In this document: positions 43,503 through 53,339 of the stretch, one piece after another
Layout: every line of letters begins with the position of its first letter
How positions within the stretch are numbered: the stretch's first letter is position 1
Source: Flavobacteriaceae bacterium
GTDB lineage: Bacteria; Bacteroidota; Bacteroidia; Flavobacteriales; Flavobacteriaceae
Length of the DNA stretch: 64,000 nt
NCBI GenBank assembly: GCA_947488595.1
Contig: CANKZI010000007.1
Span: 1 to 64,000, forward strand
Direction of reading: 5' to 3'
Notes under the pieces: generated by a model
The model's database searches: none
Told to the model about the DNA's origin: nothing
Seen by the model: the letters and a program-made list of their open reading frames with translations, nothing else
Translations under genes and position numbers: made by a program

Positions 43503-44942
43503 ATGGTATTGAGTAGATTTTGGTTGGTGATTTTTATATCTTCCATTGTGTTTGTTGTTTTCAGTTTGTTTACAGGCAACAGCTACACTATCGATTATGT
43601 TTTGAACGGCAAAAAAGATGATCCCGTTTTATTATCCGAAAAATACATTAACCAAGTCCCACTTTTCATCAAAGACAGTATTGATAAGGCGCCAGACAAA
43701 ACTATTGTGGTCAATAACGATGTTTTGAATCCTGATACAACCTATGTTTTTAAAAATAAGACCGTAAAGATTTATAGTGGCGTTCAAAAAGCGGATGGTT
43801 TATTGCCGACTTGCAAAAACACGTTACTCGATTTGATTTTACCTCTTTTAGCTTATTTGGCATTCTTTTGTGGATTAATGGAGCTTTTAATCATTTCTGG
43901 CGCCTCCGAAAAATTAGCTAAAGTATTGAGTCCTGTATTTGTAAAAGTCTTTCCAAGTATTCCCAAAAATCATCCCTCTATATCTTATATGACCTTAAAC
44001 TTTGCTGCCAATTTCTTGGGATTGGACTCGGCAGCGACGCCTTTTGGACTAAAAGCGATGGAAAGTTTACAAGAAATAAATCCCGAAAAAGACAGAGCCA
44101 GTGATGCGCAAATTATGTTTATGTGTTTGCACGCTTCGGGTCTTACGCTCATTGCCACTTCTATCATTGGTTATCGCGCTGCCGCTGGCGCAACCAATCC
44201 AGCCGATGTAATGTTGCCATGCATTATCACCTCTTTTATCGGCACGATTGCTGCTTTTTTAATTGTGGGTGTTAAACAAAAAATTAATTTCAAAAGTGCA
44301 TCTTTAATTATAGGGCTAATGGTTTTAATTGCTGCAATTATTGGTTTACTGATATATGTAAATCATCTGGATTTAATTGGTAAAAACTATTTTACTTCAA
44401 ATCTTTCTGCATTGATATTGGTCGGAATTATTGCTTTTACTTTGATTTTATCTTTTATTAAGGAAAAGAAATTTGTAGAAGCAAACACTACTGTTTATGA
44501 GGCTTTTGTGACTGGAGCCAATAATGGTATTAAAACAGGTGTCACGATTTTTCCTTATGTCTTGGGCATGTTAGTTGCGATTTCTTTGTTCAGAAATAGC
44601 GGTTTATTTGAGATTATTAGTAACTGGATTGCTTTTGGCTTTTCTAATTTAGGTGTAAGTAAAGAAATCACCGATGCTTTGCCAGTTGCTTTCCTTAGAC
44701 CATTTAGTTCTGCGGGTTCAAGAGGTTTTTTAATTGATTCGATGAATACTTTTGGAGCTGATTCTTTAACCGGAAGGTTGAGCAGTATTTTTCAATGCAG
44801 TGCCGAAAGTACTTTTTATGTAATCGCGGTTTATTTTGGTTCAGTTAATATAAAGAATACAAGGTACGCATTAGGAACGATGCTCTTGGTAGATGTTATC
44901 TGCGTAATTACAGCCATTTTGGTGGCAAGTTGGTTTTTTTAA
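43503..44942 (+). CDS. Nucleoside-recognition (SpmA/SpmB-like) membrane protein
   Basis: 479 residues with about eight transmembrane helices and an extracytoplasmic loop (residues about 25-95). It looks like a fusion of the two spore-maturation-type domains: the first includes NFAANFLGLDSAATPFGLKAMESL, the second ANNGIKTGVTIFPYVLGMLVA and CSAESTFYVIAVYFGSV. In non-sporulating bacteria this family is thought to act as a transporter-like gate; its substrate is not known here. It precedes pgi by about 220 bases. Confidence 0.8.
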   Translation: MVLSRFWLVIFISSIVFVVFSLFTGNSYTIDYVLNGKKDDPVLLSEKYINQVPLFIKDSIDKAPDKTIVVNNDVLNPDTTYVFKNKTVKIYSGVQKADGLLPTCKNTLLDLILPLLAYLAFFCGLMELLIISGASEKLAKVLSPVFVKVFPSIPKNHPSISYMTLNFAANFLGLDSAATPFGLKAMESLQEINPEKDRASDAQIMFMCLHASGLTLIATSIIGYRAAAGATNPADVMLPCIITSFIGTIAAFLIVGVKQKINFKSASLIIGLMVLIAAIIGLLIYVNHLDLIGKNYFTSNLSALILVGIIAFTLILSFIKEKKFVEANTTVYEAFVTGANNGIKTGVTIFPYVLGMLVAISLFRNSGLFEIISNWIAFGFSNLGVSKEITDALPVAFLRPFSSAGSRGFLIDSMNTFGADSLTGRLSSIFQCSAESTFYVIAVYFGSVNIKNTRYALGTMLLVDVICVITAILVASWFF

Positions 44943-45132
44943 AGCAAACTCATAAAAAAAGTTGACACGAATTATATGAATTATCGCAAATTACAATAAT
45001 TCTAAAAATAGAATTACCCTAACTTTATCTGACTTTAGCAGATTTATGAAAGTCGTGTAAAAATCGAAATTTTTTTTATGAATTTGCGCTAATGTCTAAT
45101 TGGTATAACCTAAAATTTAAAAACAAATAGTG

Positions 45133-45140
45133 TAAATTTG
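45133..45140 (+). promoter_or_regulatory. -7 box for pgi
   Basis: TAAATTTG at 45133-45140 fits TAnnTTTG and is 20 bases before the start. No TTG occurs at the expected -33 spacing. Just upstream at 44998-45015 is a small AT hairpin (AATTCTA/TAGAATT) of unknown role. Confidence 0.4.
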
Positions 45141-45160
45141 CATTTTTTAAAACAAAACAA

Positions 45161-46804
45161 ATGGCCTTACAAAATATAAATCCCACAACAACCGACTCTT
45201 GGCAACGACTTTTGCAGCATTTCAATCAAATGCAGCACGTTTCCATTAAATCAATGTTTCAAGAAGATGCAAAGCGAGCCGAAAAATTTCATATTCATTG
45301 GAATGACTTTTTAGTCGATTATTCAAAAAACAATATCAATCAAGAAACAATTGATTTGCTTTTGCAATTGGCCGACGAAGTGCATTTGAAAGAGGCTATT
45401 TCAAAGTATTTTGCTGGTGATGCCATCAATCAAACCGAAAATCGCGCCGTATTGCATACCGCTTTGCGTGCACCTGAAAGTCAAATCGTCAATGTTGATG
45501 ACGTCAATGTAATGCCAGAGATTTTTGAAGTAAAAAATAAAATCAAAGGGTTTACAAACGAGATTATCAATGGCGAACGCAAAGGATTTACAGGGAAAAA
45601 CTTTACGGATGTTGTAAATATTGGTATTGGCGGATCTGATTTAGGGCCAGCTATGGTCGTTGAAGCATTACAATTTTATAAAAATCACCTCAATCTGCAT
45701 TTTGTTTCCAATGTTGATGGCGATCACGTGAACGAAATCATCAAAAAATTGAATCCCGAAACGACTTTATTTGTTATTGTTTCAAAAACATTTACAACAC
45801 AAGAAACCCTTACCAATTCTGAAACCATTCGCAAATGGTTCCTAAAATCTGCTGCACAAAAAGACGTAGCACAACATTTTGTCGCCGTTTCTACTAATGT
45901 TAAAAAGGTAACTGAATTTGGCATCAATCCAGACAATATTTTTCCGATGTGGGATTGGGTAGGCGGTCGATTTTCGCTATGGAGTGCTGTTGGATTATCG
46001 ATAAGTTTGGCTGTTGGTTATGATCATTTTGATGGATTATTAAAAGGTGCCAACGAAATGGACGAGCATTTTAGAACAACCGATTTTGATAAAAACATTC
46101 CCGTAATTTTGGCTTTGTTAAGCGTTTGGTACAATAATTTTTTTGGTGCCGAAAGTGAAGCATTGATTCCATACACACAATACTTGCAAAAATTGGCGCC
46201 TTATTTGCAACAAGGCATTATGGAAAGTAACGGAAAAAGTATTGGTCGCGATGGAAAACCTGTCAATTATCAAACGGGAACTATTATTTGGGGCGAACCC
46301 GGAACGAACTCGCAACATGCGTTTTTTCAATTGATACATCAAGGGACAAAGTTAATTCCGACTGATTTTATAGGGTTTGTAAAACCTTTATATGGCAATC
46401 AAGACCATCATGACAAATTAATGTCGAACTTTTTTGCTCAAACAGAAGCGCTTTTGAACGGAAAAACCCACGATCAAGTTAACGCGGAATTTGTACAACA
46501 AAATATGGAAAAAGATAAAGCTGATTTTTTATTGCCTTTTAAAGTTTTTTCGGGAAATAAGCCAACTAACACTTTATTGATTCAAAAATTAACACCCGAA
46601 AATTTAGGCGCATTGGTGGCATTATACGAACACAAAATATTTGTTCAAGGCATAATTTGGAATATATTTAGCTATGACCAATGGGGTGTTGAATTGGGCA
46701 AACAATTGGCGAGTTCAATTTTAGACGAAATTACTTCCGAAAAAATCAACAAGCATGACAGTTCTACTCGATTGCTATTGTCTTATTTTTTGAAAAACAA
46801 ATAA
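45161..46804 (+). CDS. pgi: Glucose-6-phosphate isomerase
   Basis: Interconverts glucose-6-phosphate and fructose-6-phosphate. At 547 residues it is the long bacterial form. Signature segments: [16 protein letters not shown], the phosphate loop [29 protein letters not shown] (isomerase signature 1), [15 protein letters not shown], the catalytic Glu/His region [20 protein letters not shown] and the C-terminal Lys in [15 protein letters not shown] terminator follows. Confidence 0.97.
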   Translation: MALQNINPTTTDSWQRLLQHFNQMQHVSIKSMFQEDAKRAEKFHIHWNDFLVDYSKNNINQETIDLLLQLADEVHLKEAISKYFAGDAINQTENRAVLHTALRAPESQIVNVDDVNVMPEIFEVKNKIKGFTNEIINGERKGFTGKNFTDVVNIGIGGSDLGPAMVVEALQFYKNHLNLHFVSNVDGDHVNEIIKKLNPETTLFVIVSKTFTTQETLTNSETIRKWFLKSAAQKDVAQHFVAVSTNVKKVTEFGINPDNIFPMWDWVGGRFSLWSAVGLSISLAVGYDHFDGLLKGANEMDEHFRTTDFDKNIPVILALLSVWYNNFFGAESEALIPYTQYLQKLAPYLQQGIMESNGKSIGRDGKPVNYQTGTIIWGEPGTNSQHAFFQLIHQGTKLIPTDFIGFVKPLYGNQDHHDKLMSNFFAQTEALLNGKTHDQVNAEFVQQNMEKDKADFLLPFKVFSGNKPTNTLLIQKLTPENLGALVALYEHKIFVQGIIWNIFSYDQWGVELGKQLASSILDEITSEKINKHDSSTRLLLSYFLKNK

Positions 46805-46825
46805 CCCTTTACTTCAAATAGCATC

Positions 46826-46856
46826 AACCTTGAGTCCCTAAAAAAGAGTCGAGGTT
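46826..46856 (+). terminator. Terminator after pgi
   Basis: AACCTTGA (46826-46833) pairs with TCGAGGTT (46849-46856), one G-T pair, 15-base loop, then TTTT. It lies about 22 bases beyond the stop. Confidence 0.72.
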
Positions 46857-47010
46857 TTTTATTCGAAAAATGCCTATTTCAATTTATTTTTTTTCAACAA
46901 AAACATATTTTAACGTCAGCTGTTTTTTAAAAAAGTTTAAAATCACTTCTTTTTTTAATTTTAACTTTTACAATATGTTTCGATTTTTAATCTGTAATCA
47001 ATAAAAATTG

Positions 47011-47036
47011 AAAGTCTCACTCCACAGTGAAGCTTT
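47011..47036 (+). terminator. Possible second hairpin before the cytochrome-like gene
   Basis: AAAG/CTTT and TCACT/AGTGA stems separated by a 2x2 mismatch around a CCAC loop, followed by T's. It may be a weak terminator or part of the leader of the gene at 47086; energetically marginal. Confidence 0.35.
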
Positions 47037-47054
47037 TTTTCTGCCTTTTTTTCT

Positions 47055-47062
47055 TATATTTG
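47055..47062 (+). promoter_or_regulatory. -7 box for the small membrane protein at 47086
   Basis: TATATTTG matches TAnnTTTG, 23 bases upstream of the start codon. No TTG at a good -33 position was found. Confidence 0.4.
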
Positions 47063-47085
47063 GAATTCTAAAAAATTAATAGACA

Positions 47086-47517
47086 ATGGACAACTTAGAC
47101 AATATCCTTCAAAAAGCACACTCTGGCTGGGCATATCTTGTGCTTTTATTTCTTTTACTAGCCGTTTTAAACGCGTTGATTGGATGGAGCACCAATAAAG
47201 AGTTTACTAGTAAAGACCGAAAACTCGCTTTAATTACGCTTATTATCACGCATGTTCAATTGCTATTCGGATTAATATTGTATTTTGTTTCGCCACTTGG
47301 AAAAGCGGCATTGGGTGATATGAAAAATGCTGAATTGCGTTTGACCTCTTTAGAACACCCTTTAATTAATATTATTGCTATCATTTTGATCACTATTGGC
47401 TGGTCGAAGCATAAAAAACTAATTGTAAGCAAAGCAAAATTCAAGACCTTTTTGATTTTTTATGGTTTGGGTTTATTATTGATTTTAAGTAGAATACCTT
47501 GGAAATTATGGTCTTAA
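47086..47517 (+). CDS. Small four-helix membrane protein (cytochrome b-like)
   Basis: 143 residues with four predicted transmembrane helices (about 15-33, 48-68, 85-101, 118-140). Several histidines are near helix ends (KAHSGWAY, ITHVQLLFGL, EHPLINIIA, WSKHKKL), consistent with heme coordination, and such proteins are annotated as cytochrome B in flavobacteria. No experimental basis is visible in the sequence, so the heme role is inference. Stand-alone unit between pgi and rlpA. Confidence 0.65.
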   Translation: MDNLDNILQKAHSGWAYLVLLFLLLAVLNALIGWSTNKEFTSKDRKLALITLIITHVQLLFGLILYFVSPLGKAALGDMKNAELRLTSLEHPLINIIAIILITIGWSKHKKLIVSKAKFKTFLIFYGLGLLLILSRIPWKLWS

Positions 47518-47604
47518 TTTACCTGAGCGTGTTTTGAACAAGGCTTTTTTTTACATTTAAGGTACAATATTTGCCAACTGCACCTCGACTTTAAACACAA
47601 AAAC

Positions 47605-48075
47605 ATGAAATACAAAACAACTTTATTCCTTTTGACTTTAATTGGGGCTATTATATTGACCAGTTTTTCATTTGCGTCTGTTGCCTTTGACCGACCAATA
47701 CAAGAAAAAAGAATTCAAGATTCTATAAAAAAAAATGCTGCAAAAGACACTCTAAATAATACTGTTTTAAAGTTCAAACTGTTTAAAAAAAATGCCCACG
47801 CTTCCTATTATGCCGATAAATTTACAGGAAGACGAACTGCAAGTGGCAAACGTTTTGACAACAGTAAATATACAGCTGCGCACCGAAAATTGCCTTTCGG
47901 TACAAAATTAAAAGTAACCAACGAAGCCAACGGAAAATCAGTAATTGTAGTGATTACCGACCGTGGTCCATTTACAAAAGGACGCGACATTGATTTGACC
48001 AAAAAGGCATTTATGGAAATCGCTTCGTCGCGCTATGGAGGTTCTTTAAAAGTAACTATCGAGGAAGTTTTATAA
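47605..48075 (+). CDS. rlpA: RlpA-family septal ring lytic transglycosylase
   Basis: 156 residues: an N-terminal signal/membrane segment (LFLLTLIGAIILTSFSFASV), a linker, and a double-psi beta-barrel RlpA domain at about 70-156. Within the domain HASYYADKFTGRRTASGKRF, LPFGTKLKVTNEANGKSV, and VVITDRGPFTKGRDIDLT contain the catalytic-type Glu/Asp pattern (the DRGPF Asp is clear). It cleaves or binds denuded peptidoglycan. No SPOR domain is attached; a separate SPOR protein lies at 22897. A disrupted paralogue follows immediately. Confidence 0.88.
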   Translation: MKYKTTLFLLTLIGAIILTSFSFASVAFDRPIQEKRIQDSIKKNAAKDTLNNTVLKFKLFKKNAHASYYADKFTGRRTASGKRFDNSKYTAAHRKLPFGTKLKVTNEANGKSVIVVITDRGPFTKGRDIDLTKKAFMEIASSRYGGSLKVTIEEVL

Positions 48076-48092
48076 ACCCAAAAAAGCAAAAG

Positions 48093-48434
48093 ATGAAATT
48101 AAAGCCTATTGTCTTATTAATTTTTACTTTTGTTTTTCTTTTTATAACAGCTTGTTCATCGGCCAAAAATGCTTCGGAGAACGTTTTAAAACAACGTTGA
48201 AGCTTCCTTTATGCTGATAAATGCAATGGCAAATAAACAGCTAGTGGCGAAAAATTCAACATCAATAATCTTACCGAAGCGCAAAAAATATTGGCTATTG
48301 GTACTAAATTAAAAGTAACCAACTTGGCCAATAAAAAATCAGTCGTGCTGACTATAAATGCCCGAGGGCCATATACTAAAAAAAGGGAACTCGATTTGTC
48401 AAATCGCGCTTTTATGGAAATTACTGACAATTAA
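48093..48434 (+). pseudogene. Disrupted rlpA paralogue
   Basis: A tandem duplicate of rlpA with a lipoprotein-type signal (MKLKPIVLLIFTFVFLFITAC). It keeps a single frame throughout but carries two in-frame stops: TGA at 48198-48200 and TAA at 48234-48236, where the intact copy reads RRTASGKRF. Similarity continues (ASGEKFNINN, GTKLKVTNLANKKSV, NARGPYTKKRELDL) to a stop at 48432. The canonical catalytic DRGPF is NARGPY here, so even before the stops it may have been inactive. Confidence 0.9.
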
Positions 48435-48488
48435 AAAAATTGTACTTTGAGAATTACAATCAAAATACAACGATATTGCTTTTTGGTG

Positions 48489-48956
48489 TTACCAATTTTT
48501 AAAAGGTTTTTTACTTAAATACGCATTATAATATTTTTCGTCATTAGTTACTTCGGCGCCAAGCCACAAAGGTTTTTCAAAATATTCGTTTTCGCTTTTT
48601 AGTTCAATTTCGGCAACCACCAAACCCAAATTGTCGCCAAAAAATTCATCGACTTCAAAAATGTGTGAACCAACTTCAATTTCATAACGTATTTTATCAA
48701 TAATCCCATTTTCACAAAGGGCAAGCAACGGTTTCGCCTCGCTCAAAGCAATTTCGGTTTCCCACTCCAAACGTGTCGTTCCAGTCGCATTTCCTTTACC
48801 TTTGACAGTTAAAAAACCACTTTCTCCTTTGATGCGAATGCGCACAGTTCGCTCTGGATTCGAATTCAAATAACCTTGTGCAATATGATTTTTCGTAAAA
48901 GCTTCTTGCTTAAAAGCATCTGAATTTACAAGGAATTTACGTTCAATTTCGAGCAT
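48489..48956 (-). CDS. CYTH-domain protein
   Basis: 155 residues of the CYTH (adenylate cyclase/triphosphatase tunnel) fold. The N-terminal ExExK signature is MLEIERKFLV, followed by GYLNSNPERTVRIRIKGESGFLTVKG and IRYEIEVGSHIFEVDEFFGD, the alternating acidic/basic strands that line the tunnel. Most bacterial single-domain members hydrolyse inorganic tripolyphosphate or thiamine triphosphate. Convergent with the rlpA pseudogene, divergent from dinB. Confidence 0.88.
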   Translation of the reverse strand: MLEIERKFLVNSDAFKQEAFTKNHIAQGYLNSNPERTVRIRIKGESGFLTVKGKGNATGTTRLEWETEIALSEAKPLLALCENGIIDKIRYEIEVGSHIFEVDEFFGDNLGLVVAEIELKSENEYFEKPLWLGAEVTNDEKYYNAYLSKKPFKNW

Positions 48957-49087
48957 TGCAATTGATTTAATTTTTAAAGCAAGTTAGTGAATTTCTTTAT
49001 TTCAATTTGTATTTTTACAAAACTTCTCAAAAATGAGGCACTAAAATAGGATACTTAACAAGATGGATTTCATTTTCAGAGCATTTG

Positions 49088-50170
49088 ATGGATACAATTA
49101 ACTTTAACCGAAAAATCATTCACGTCGATATGGACGCATTTTATGCCTCGGTTGAGCAAATGGACAATCCGTTATTAAAAGGAAAACCTGTTGCTGTTGG
49201 CGGCAATGAAATACGCGGCGTAGTGTCGGCTGCAAGTTATGAAGCGCGTAAATTTGGGGTTCGCAGTGCACTTAGCGGTGTTTTGGCAAAAAAATATTGT
49301 CCAGAACTTGTATTTGTTAAACCGCGTTTTGATCGCTACAAAGAAATTTCACAAAAAATTCGAAAAATTTTTCACGATTATACCGATTTGGTAGAGCCTC
49401 TTTCGTTAGACGAAGCCTATCTTGATGTAACTCAAAACAAAAAAGGTAATCCTAGTGCAACATTAATTGCCCAAGAAATTCGAAAACGCATTTTTGAAGA
49501 AGTAGGAATTACGGCTTCTGCAGGTATTTCTGTCAATAAATTTATTGCAAAAGTGGCTTCCGATTTCAATAAACCCAATGGCCAAAAAACCGTAAATCCA
49601 GATGATGTCATTCTATTTCTTGAAGCTTTGCCGATTGGAAAATTTTATGGTGTTGGAAAGGTCACGCGTGACAAAATGTACCAATTTGGCATATTTACAG
49701 GTTTGGATTTAAAACAAAAACCCTTGGATTTTTTAGAAAAGCACTTTGGTAAATCTGGAGTTTATTATTATTACATTGTTCGTGGAATTCACAACAGTGA
49801 AGTAAAACCATCGCGCATTGCAAAATCGGTAGCAACAGAACATACTTTTGAAGAAAATCTAACTTCGGAGGTTTTTATGGAAAAAAAACTCGAAAGCATT
49901 GCCGGAGAGTTAGAGCGAAGGTTGAAAAAACACAATATAGCCGGGAAAACAGTGACGCTAAAAATAAAATACAGCGATTTTACGTTACAAACCCGCAGCA
50001 AAACATTACCTTATTTTATTTCGGATAAAGCGCTTTTGCTCGAAACTGCGAAAGAATTATTGTACCAAGAAAAAATGAAAGAATCAGTTCGATTGTTAGG
50101 CATTTCGGTGAACAATTTGAATACGGAAATAAAAAAAACAGTCGTTGTCCAATTAAAATTTGACTTTTGA
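49088..50170 (+). CDS. dinB: DNA polymerase IV (Y family)
   Basis: Translesion polymerase without proofreading. The 360 residues contain IIHVDMDAFYASVEQMDNP (metal-binding Asp), SLDEAYLDVT (SLDE catalytic motif), the palm/fingers region (VAVGGNEIRGVVSAASYEAR), a thumb helix-hairpin-helix (GVGKVTRDKMYQFG) and the little-finger domain. The frame can begin at TTG (49085) or the following ATG (49088); I use ATG. No LexA-like operator is evident upstream. Confidence 0.96.
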   Translation: MDTINFNRKIIHVDMDAFYASVEQMDNPLLKGKPVAVGGNEIRGVVSAASYEARKFGVRSALSGVLAKKYCPELVFVKPRFDRYKEISQKIRKIFHDYTDLVEPLSLDEAYLDVTQNKKGNPSATLIAQEIRKRIFEEVGITASAGISVNKFIAKVASDFNKPNGQKTVNPDDVILFLEALPIGKFYGVGKVTRDKMYQFGIFTGLDLKQKPLDFLEKHFGKSGVYYYYIVRGIHNSEVKPSRIAKSVATEHTFEENLTSEVFMEKKLESIAGELERRLKKHNIAGKTVTLKIKYSDFTLQTRSKTLPYFISDKALLLETAKELLYQEKMKESVRLLGISVNNLNTEIKKTVVVQLKFDF

Positions 50171-50251
50171 ATTCTTGAACATTCGTTAAACTTTTGCTCT
50201 TTTGCCAGCTTTTTCAAATTAAAAATTAATTTTACAGCAAATTTATTTCCA

Positions 50252-50767
50252 ATGTTAGAATTAAACGAATACGACAACGCAATTTCGCGCTTTTCAAGTA
50301 GTATAAAGACCAATGCGATGCCATTAATTTCTTGGGACATTTATTGCGATTTTCTGTCGAACTTTTCAGGAAATTTAATTGACAGCAAAAAATTACAAAC
50401 CATATCTTTTGAAAACCAATGGGACTGGAGTTTAGATTTTCAGAAAGAATTGGATGAAGAAACCGTAATTGTAGTTACCGACCCAAAATTGCGTATAGTA
50501 TTTTCTTCTCAAAATATGATTAAAATGAATGGCTACAAGCAAAACGAAGTCATCGGAATGAGTCCAAAAATGTTCCAAGGCAAAGACACTTCAGAAAAGA
50601 CTTCCCAAAAAATTAGTAAGGCGGTTCGATTATTACAACCTTTTGAGGAAATCATTTTAAATTACCGAAAAAATGGCGAACCGTACAAATGTCTGATTAA
50701 AGGCTATCCAATTTTTAATGGAAAAGGCGTGTTGACCAATTATATCGCGCTCGAAAAATCGGCCTAA
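50252..50767 (+). CDS. PAS-domain protein
   Basis: 171 residues. A PAS fold occupies about 66-168: VIVVTDPKLRIVFSSQNMIK, MNGYKQNEVIGMSPKMFQGK, RKNGEPYKCLIKGYPIFNGK. This is the core of a PAS sensory module binding a small ligand or cofactor. There is no kinase, cyclase or DNA-binding output domain and no flavin-type Cys (NCRFLQ) is seen, so it is not an obvious LOV protein. A stand-alone PAS unit probably acts by protein-protein contact. Gap to dinB is 81 bases. Confidence 0.8.
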   Translation: MLELNEYDNAISRFSSSIKTNAMPLISWDIYCDFLSNFSGNLIDSKKLQTISFENQWDWSLDFQKELDEETVIVVTDPKLRIVFSSQNMIKMNGYKQNEVIGMSPKMFQGKDTSEKTSQKISKAVRLLQPFEEIILNYRKNGEPYKCLIKGYPIFNGKGVLTNYIALEKSA

Positions 50768-50829
50768 CAACGCGTTTTATTAACATAATTTTCACTAAAT
50801 AACATATATCGCTTATAACAGCTAAGTGC

Positions 50830-50837
50830 TACCTTTG
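50830..50837 (+). promoter_or_regulatory. -7 box for the aldo-keto reductase
   Basis: TACCTTTG is a perfect TAnnTTTG and lies 18 bases before the chosen start codon. No TTG at the ideal -33 spacing was found. Confidence 0.5.
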
Positions 50838-50855
50838 CGCTCTATAGATTGCGAT

Positions 50856-51893
50856 ATGACTTTTACAACACTTCCTAATACCGATATTAAAATCAGCAGC
50901 ATTTGTTTGGGCACGATGACTTATGGCCAACAAAATTCAGAAGCTGATGGACATTCTCAAATTGACTTTGCTTTAGAAAAAGGGATTAATTTTATTGATA
51001 CCGCCGAAATGTATTCGGTTCCTTCCCGCGAGGCTACCTATGGTGCTACCGAGAAAATTATTGGCTCTTGGTTGAAAAAATCGGGAAGACGAAGCGAAAT
51101 CGTTTTGGCAACAAAAATCGCTGGTGCCAATCGCGGTTTGGCTTATGTTAGAGATGATTTGCGATACAATGAAGCAACAATACGTTTGTCTGTAGAGAAA
51201 AGTTTGACACGTTTGCAAACAGATTATATCGATTTGTACCAGTTACATTGGCCAGAACGAAAGTCAAATATGTTTGGTCAATTGGGTTTTGCGATTCAAG
51301 ATGATACTTGGGAAGACAATATTCAATCTGTTTTAAAGACTTTACAAGATTTGATTAACGAAGGGAAAATCAGGCACATCGGACTTTCTAACGAAACACC
51401 TTGGGGACTGATGCGCTTTTTGGAAGAAAGCAAAAAGCACCAACTTCCAAAAACAATTACTATTCAAAATCCTTATTCTTTGTTAAATAGAACCTTTGAG
51501 ATTGGTTTATCTGAAGTGGCTTATAGAGAAAATGTTGGTTTGTTGGCCTACTCACCACTGGGTTTTGGGGTGCTATCTGGCAAGTTTTTAAATGGTGCAA
51601 AACCGGAAAATGCAAGATTGACTTTGTTTCCGAATTTTGCGAGATACAGTTCAGAACAAACTAAATCGGCAACCGAATTATACCATGCCATTGCTACAGA
51701 AAACGGATTGACCTTAACCGAAATGGCTTTGGCATTTATAAGGCAACAAGCATTTGTAACCAGTACAATTATTGGCGTGACTACTTTGGCGCAGTTGCAA
51801 GAAAATATTGCCACACATTCGGTTGTATTGTCTCAAAAAACATTAAGTGCTATTGAAACAGTACAGCAACAATTTCCTAATCCCGCACCTTAA
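50856..51893 (+). CDS. Aldo/keto reductase (Tas/YhdN-like)
   Basis: NADPH-dependent reductase of carbonyl groups with a (beta/alpha)8 barrel, 345 residues. The catalytic Asp/Tyr appear in NFIDTAEMYSVP (Asp-Tyr pair of the tetrad), the Lys in EIVLATKIAGANRG, and the His in DYIDLYQLHWPE. GLSNETPWGLMRFL and the C-terminal IIGVTTLAQLQENI bind the cofactor. The length and insertions resemble the Tas subgroup. An upstream ATG at 50826 overlaps the -7 box, so I start at 50856. Substrate unknown. Confidence 0.93.
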   Translation: MTFTTLPNTDIKISSICLGTMTYGQQNSEADGHSQIDFALEKGINFIDTAEMYSVPSREATYGATEKIIGSWLKKSGRRSEIVLATKIAGANRGLAYVRDDLRYNEATIRLSVEKSLTRLQTDYIDLYQLHWPERKSNMFGQLGFAIQDDTWEDNIQSVLKTLQDLINEGKIRHIGLSNETPWGLMRFLEESKKHQLPKTITIQNPYSLLNRTFEIGLSEVAYRENVGLLAYSPLGFGVLSGKFLNGAKPENARLTLFPNFARYSSEQTKSATELYHAIATENGLTLTEMALAFIRQQAFVTSTIIGVTTLAQLQENIATHSVVLSQKTLSAIETVQQQFPNPAP

Positions 51894-51905
51894 GAATCGT
51901 TTTTT

Positions 51906-53282
51906 TTATTTAACGTTTAGTTTTGAACTTGTTTTGATGCCAGAGTTGTCTTCGATGGTAACAACATACAAACCACTTTGAATTTGATTAATATCGACCA
52001 AAGTTTCTTCATCATTGATTTTTTTATCAACTATTTTTTTTCCTGAAATATCGAAAACACTTAATTGTATCGGAAATTGCAGATTTTTTGCTTTGATAGA
52101 AAAAGTATCGTTGGCAGGATTTGGATATACAGAAAAATCGGTTGTATTAATTTCTTCAGTACCCAATGAGGTATCCACAACTTTATAAATTGTTCCGTTT
52201 ATGCCTGCCGCAACATACAATTCATTATTACTGTCAACGCCAAAAGTGGTAAAATAATATTCAGGTAATGGTAGATTAGCCGAAAAGATCATTAAACCCT
52301 GGGCGTCAACTGTTCCTAACTTATTAGAGCAATAATCAGCAAAAAAATATTTTCCTTGAAAATTAGGATAGTTGCTTCCTCTATAAACGTAACCGCCAGT
52401 TATCGAACATCTGCCGCTTCCAGAGGCAGAAGAATATTGTGCAAAAGGAAAAGTCATTGTTGATTGTGCAGCGCAACCACTTGTCAAATAAGGACTATTG
52501 CCTTCATAACAACGCCATCCGTAATTAATTCCTGCAGCGGTAGCGGGCATTTTATTGATTTCTTCTACGTTTTCTTGGCCAACATCGGCTATCCAAAAAT
52601 CTCCTGTTGGGGAATCAAACGAAAATTTCCAAGGATTGCGCATTCCAGTTGCCCAAATTTCATCAGCGCCAGCAATTCCAACAAAAGGATTTGTGGGCGG
52701 AATTCCGTAAGGTGAAGCACTGTCCACATCAATACGAAGCATTTTTCCTAAAAGTTCATTAATGTTTTGGGATCTGTTGCCAGGATCACCACCTGATCCG
52801 CCGTCGCCCATGCCGATATAAAGGTAACCATCTGGTCCAAAACGCAAAGTACCACCATTGTGATTAGAATAAGGCTGCGTAATTGTCAGCAAAATTGACC
52901 CGCTTGATGCATTGGCAGTATTTGGATTGGCTGTATTCACACTATAACGCGCAATTACAGTATTGCCAGAATTATTGGTATAATTGATATAAAAATAACC
53001 ATTGTTGGTATAGTTGGGGTGGAAAGCCAAACCCAATAACCCTTGTTCGCCACCGCCATTGGTAAGACTGGAAATGTTTAAAAAATTTGTTGCATTTGTG
53101 GTGCCATTTGCATTCAAAACTTTAATTTGGCCATCTTGTAAAACAACAAACAAACGGTCATCGCCAGCATTAACAATATCAACCGGATCTGTAAAACCTG
53201 TTGCAAATTGTTGCAAACCTATTGTCTGCGAAAAACCTAAATAAGAAAATAGTGTTAAGCCTAAAGTGTATAAATATTTCAT
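51906..53282 (-). CDS. PQQ-type sugar dehydrogenase (glucose/sorbosone family) with T9SS type A signal
   Basis: 458 residues. A signal peptide (YLYTLGLTLFSYLGFSQ) is followed by a six-bladed beta-propeller of the soluble aldose dehydrogenase kind: GLLGLAFHPNYTNNGYFYIN, NHNGGTLRFGPDGYLYIGMG, GDGGSGGDPGNRSQN, ATGMRNPWKFSFD. These segments surround the PQQ-binding site (the conserved His/Arg). The last about 75 residues (DFSVYPNPANDTFSIKAKNL, KIVDKKINDEETLVDINQIQ) form a type A T9SS sorting domain. It would be exported to the surface or medium and oxidise sugars. Convergent with the aldo-keto reductase. Confidence 0.88.
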   Translation of the reverse strand: MKYLYTLGLTLFSYLGFSQTIGLQQFATGFTDPVDIVNAGDDRLFVVLQDGQIKVLNANGTTNATNFLNISSLTNGGGEQGLLGLAFHPNYTNNGYFYINYTNNSGNTVIARYSVNTANPNTANASSGSILLTITQPYSNHNGGTLRFGPDGYLYIGMGDGGSGGDPGNRSQNINELLGKMLRIDVDSASPYGIPPTNPFVGIAGADEIWATGMRNPWKFSFDSPTGDFWIADVGQENVEEINKMPATAAGINYGWRCYEGNSPYLTSGCAAQSTMTFPFAQYSSASGSGRCSITGGYVYRGSNYPNFQGKYFFADYCSNKLGTVDAQGLMIFSANLPLPEYYFTTFGVDSNNELYVAAGINGTIYKVVDTSLGTEEINTTDFSVYPNPANDTFSIKAKNLQFPIQLSVFDISGKKIVDKKINDEETLVDINQIQSGLYVVTIEDNSGIKTSSKLNVK

Positions 53283-53339
53283 AGCTAATTATTTATAAAT
53301 TTTTTACAGGTAAAAGTAAGAAAAAACAATACAATAAAA

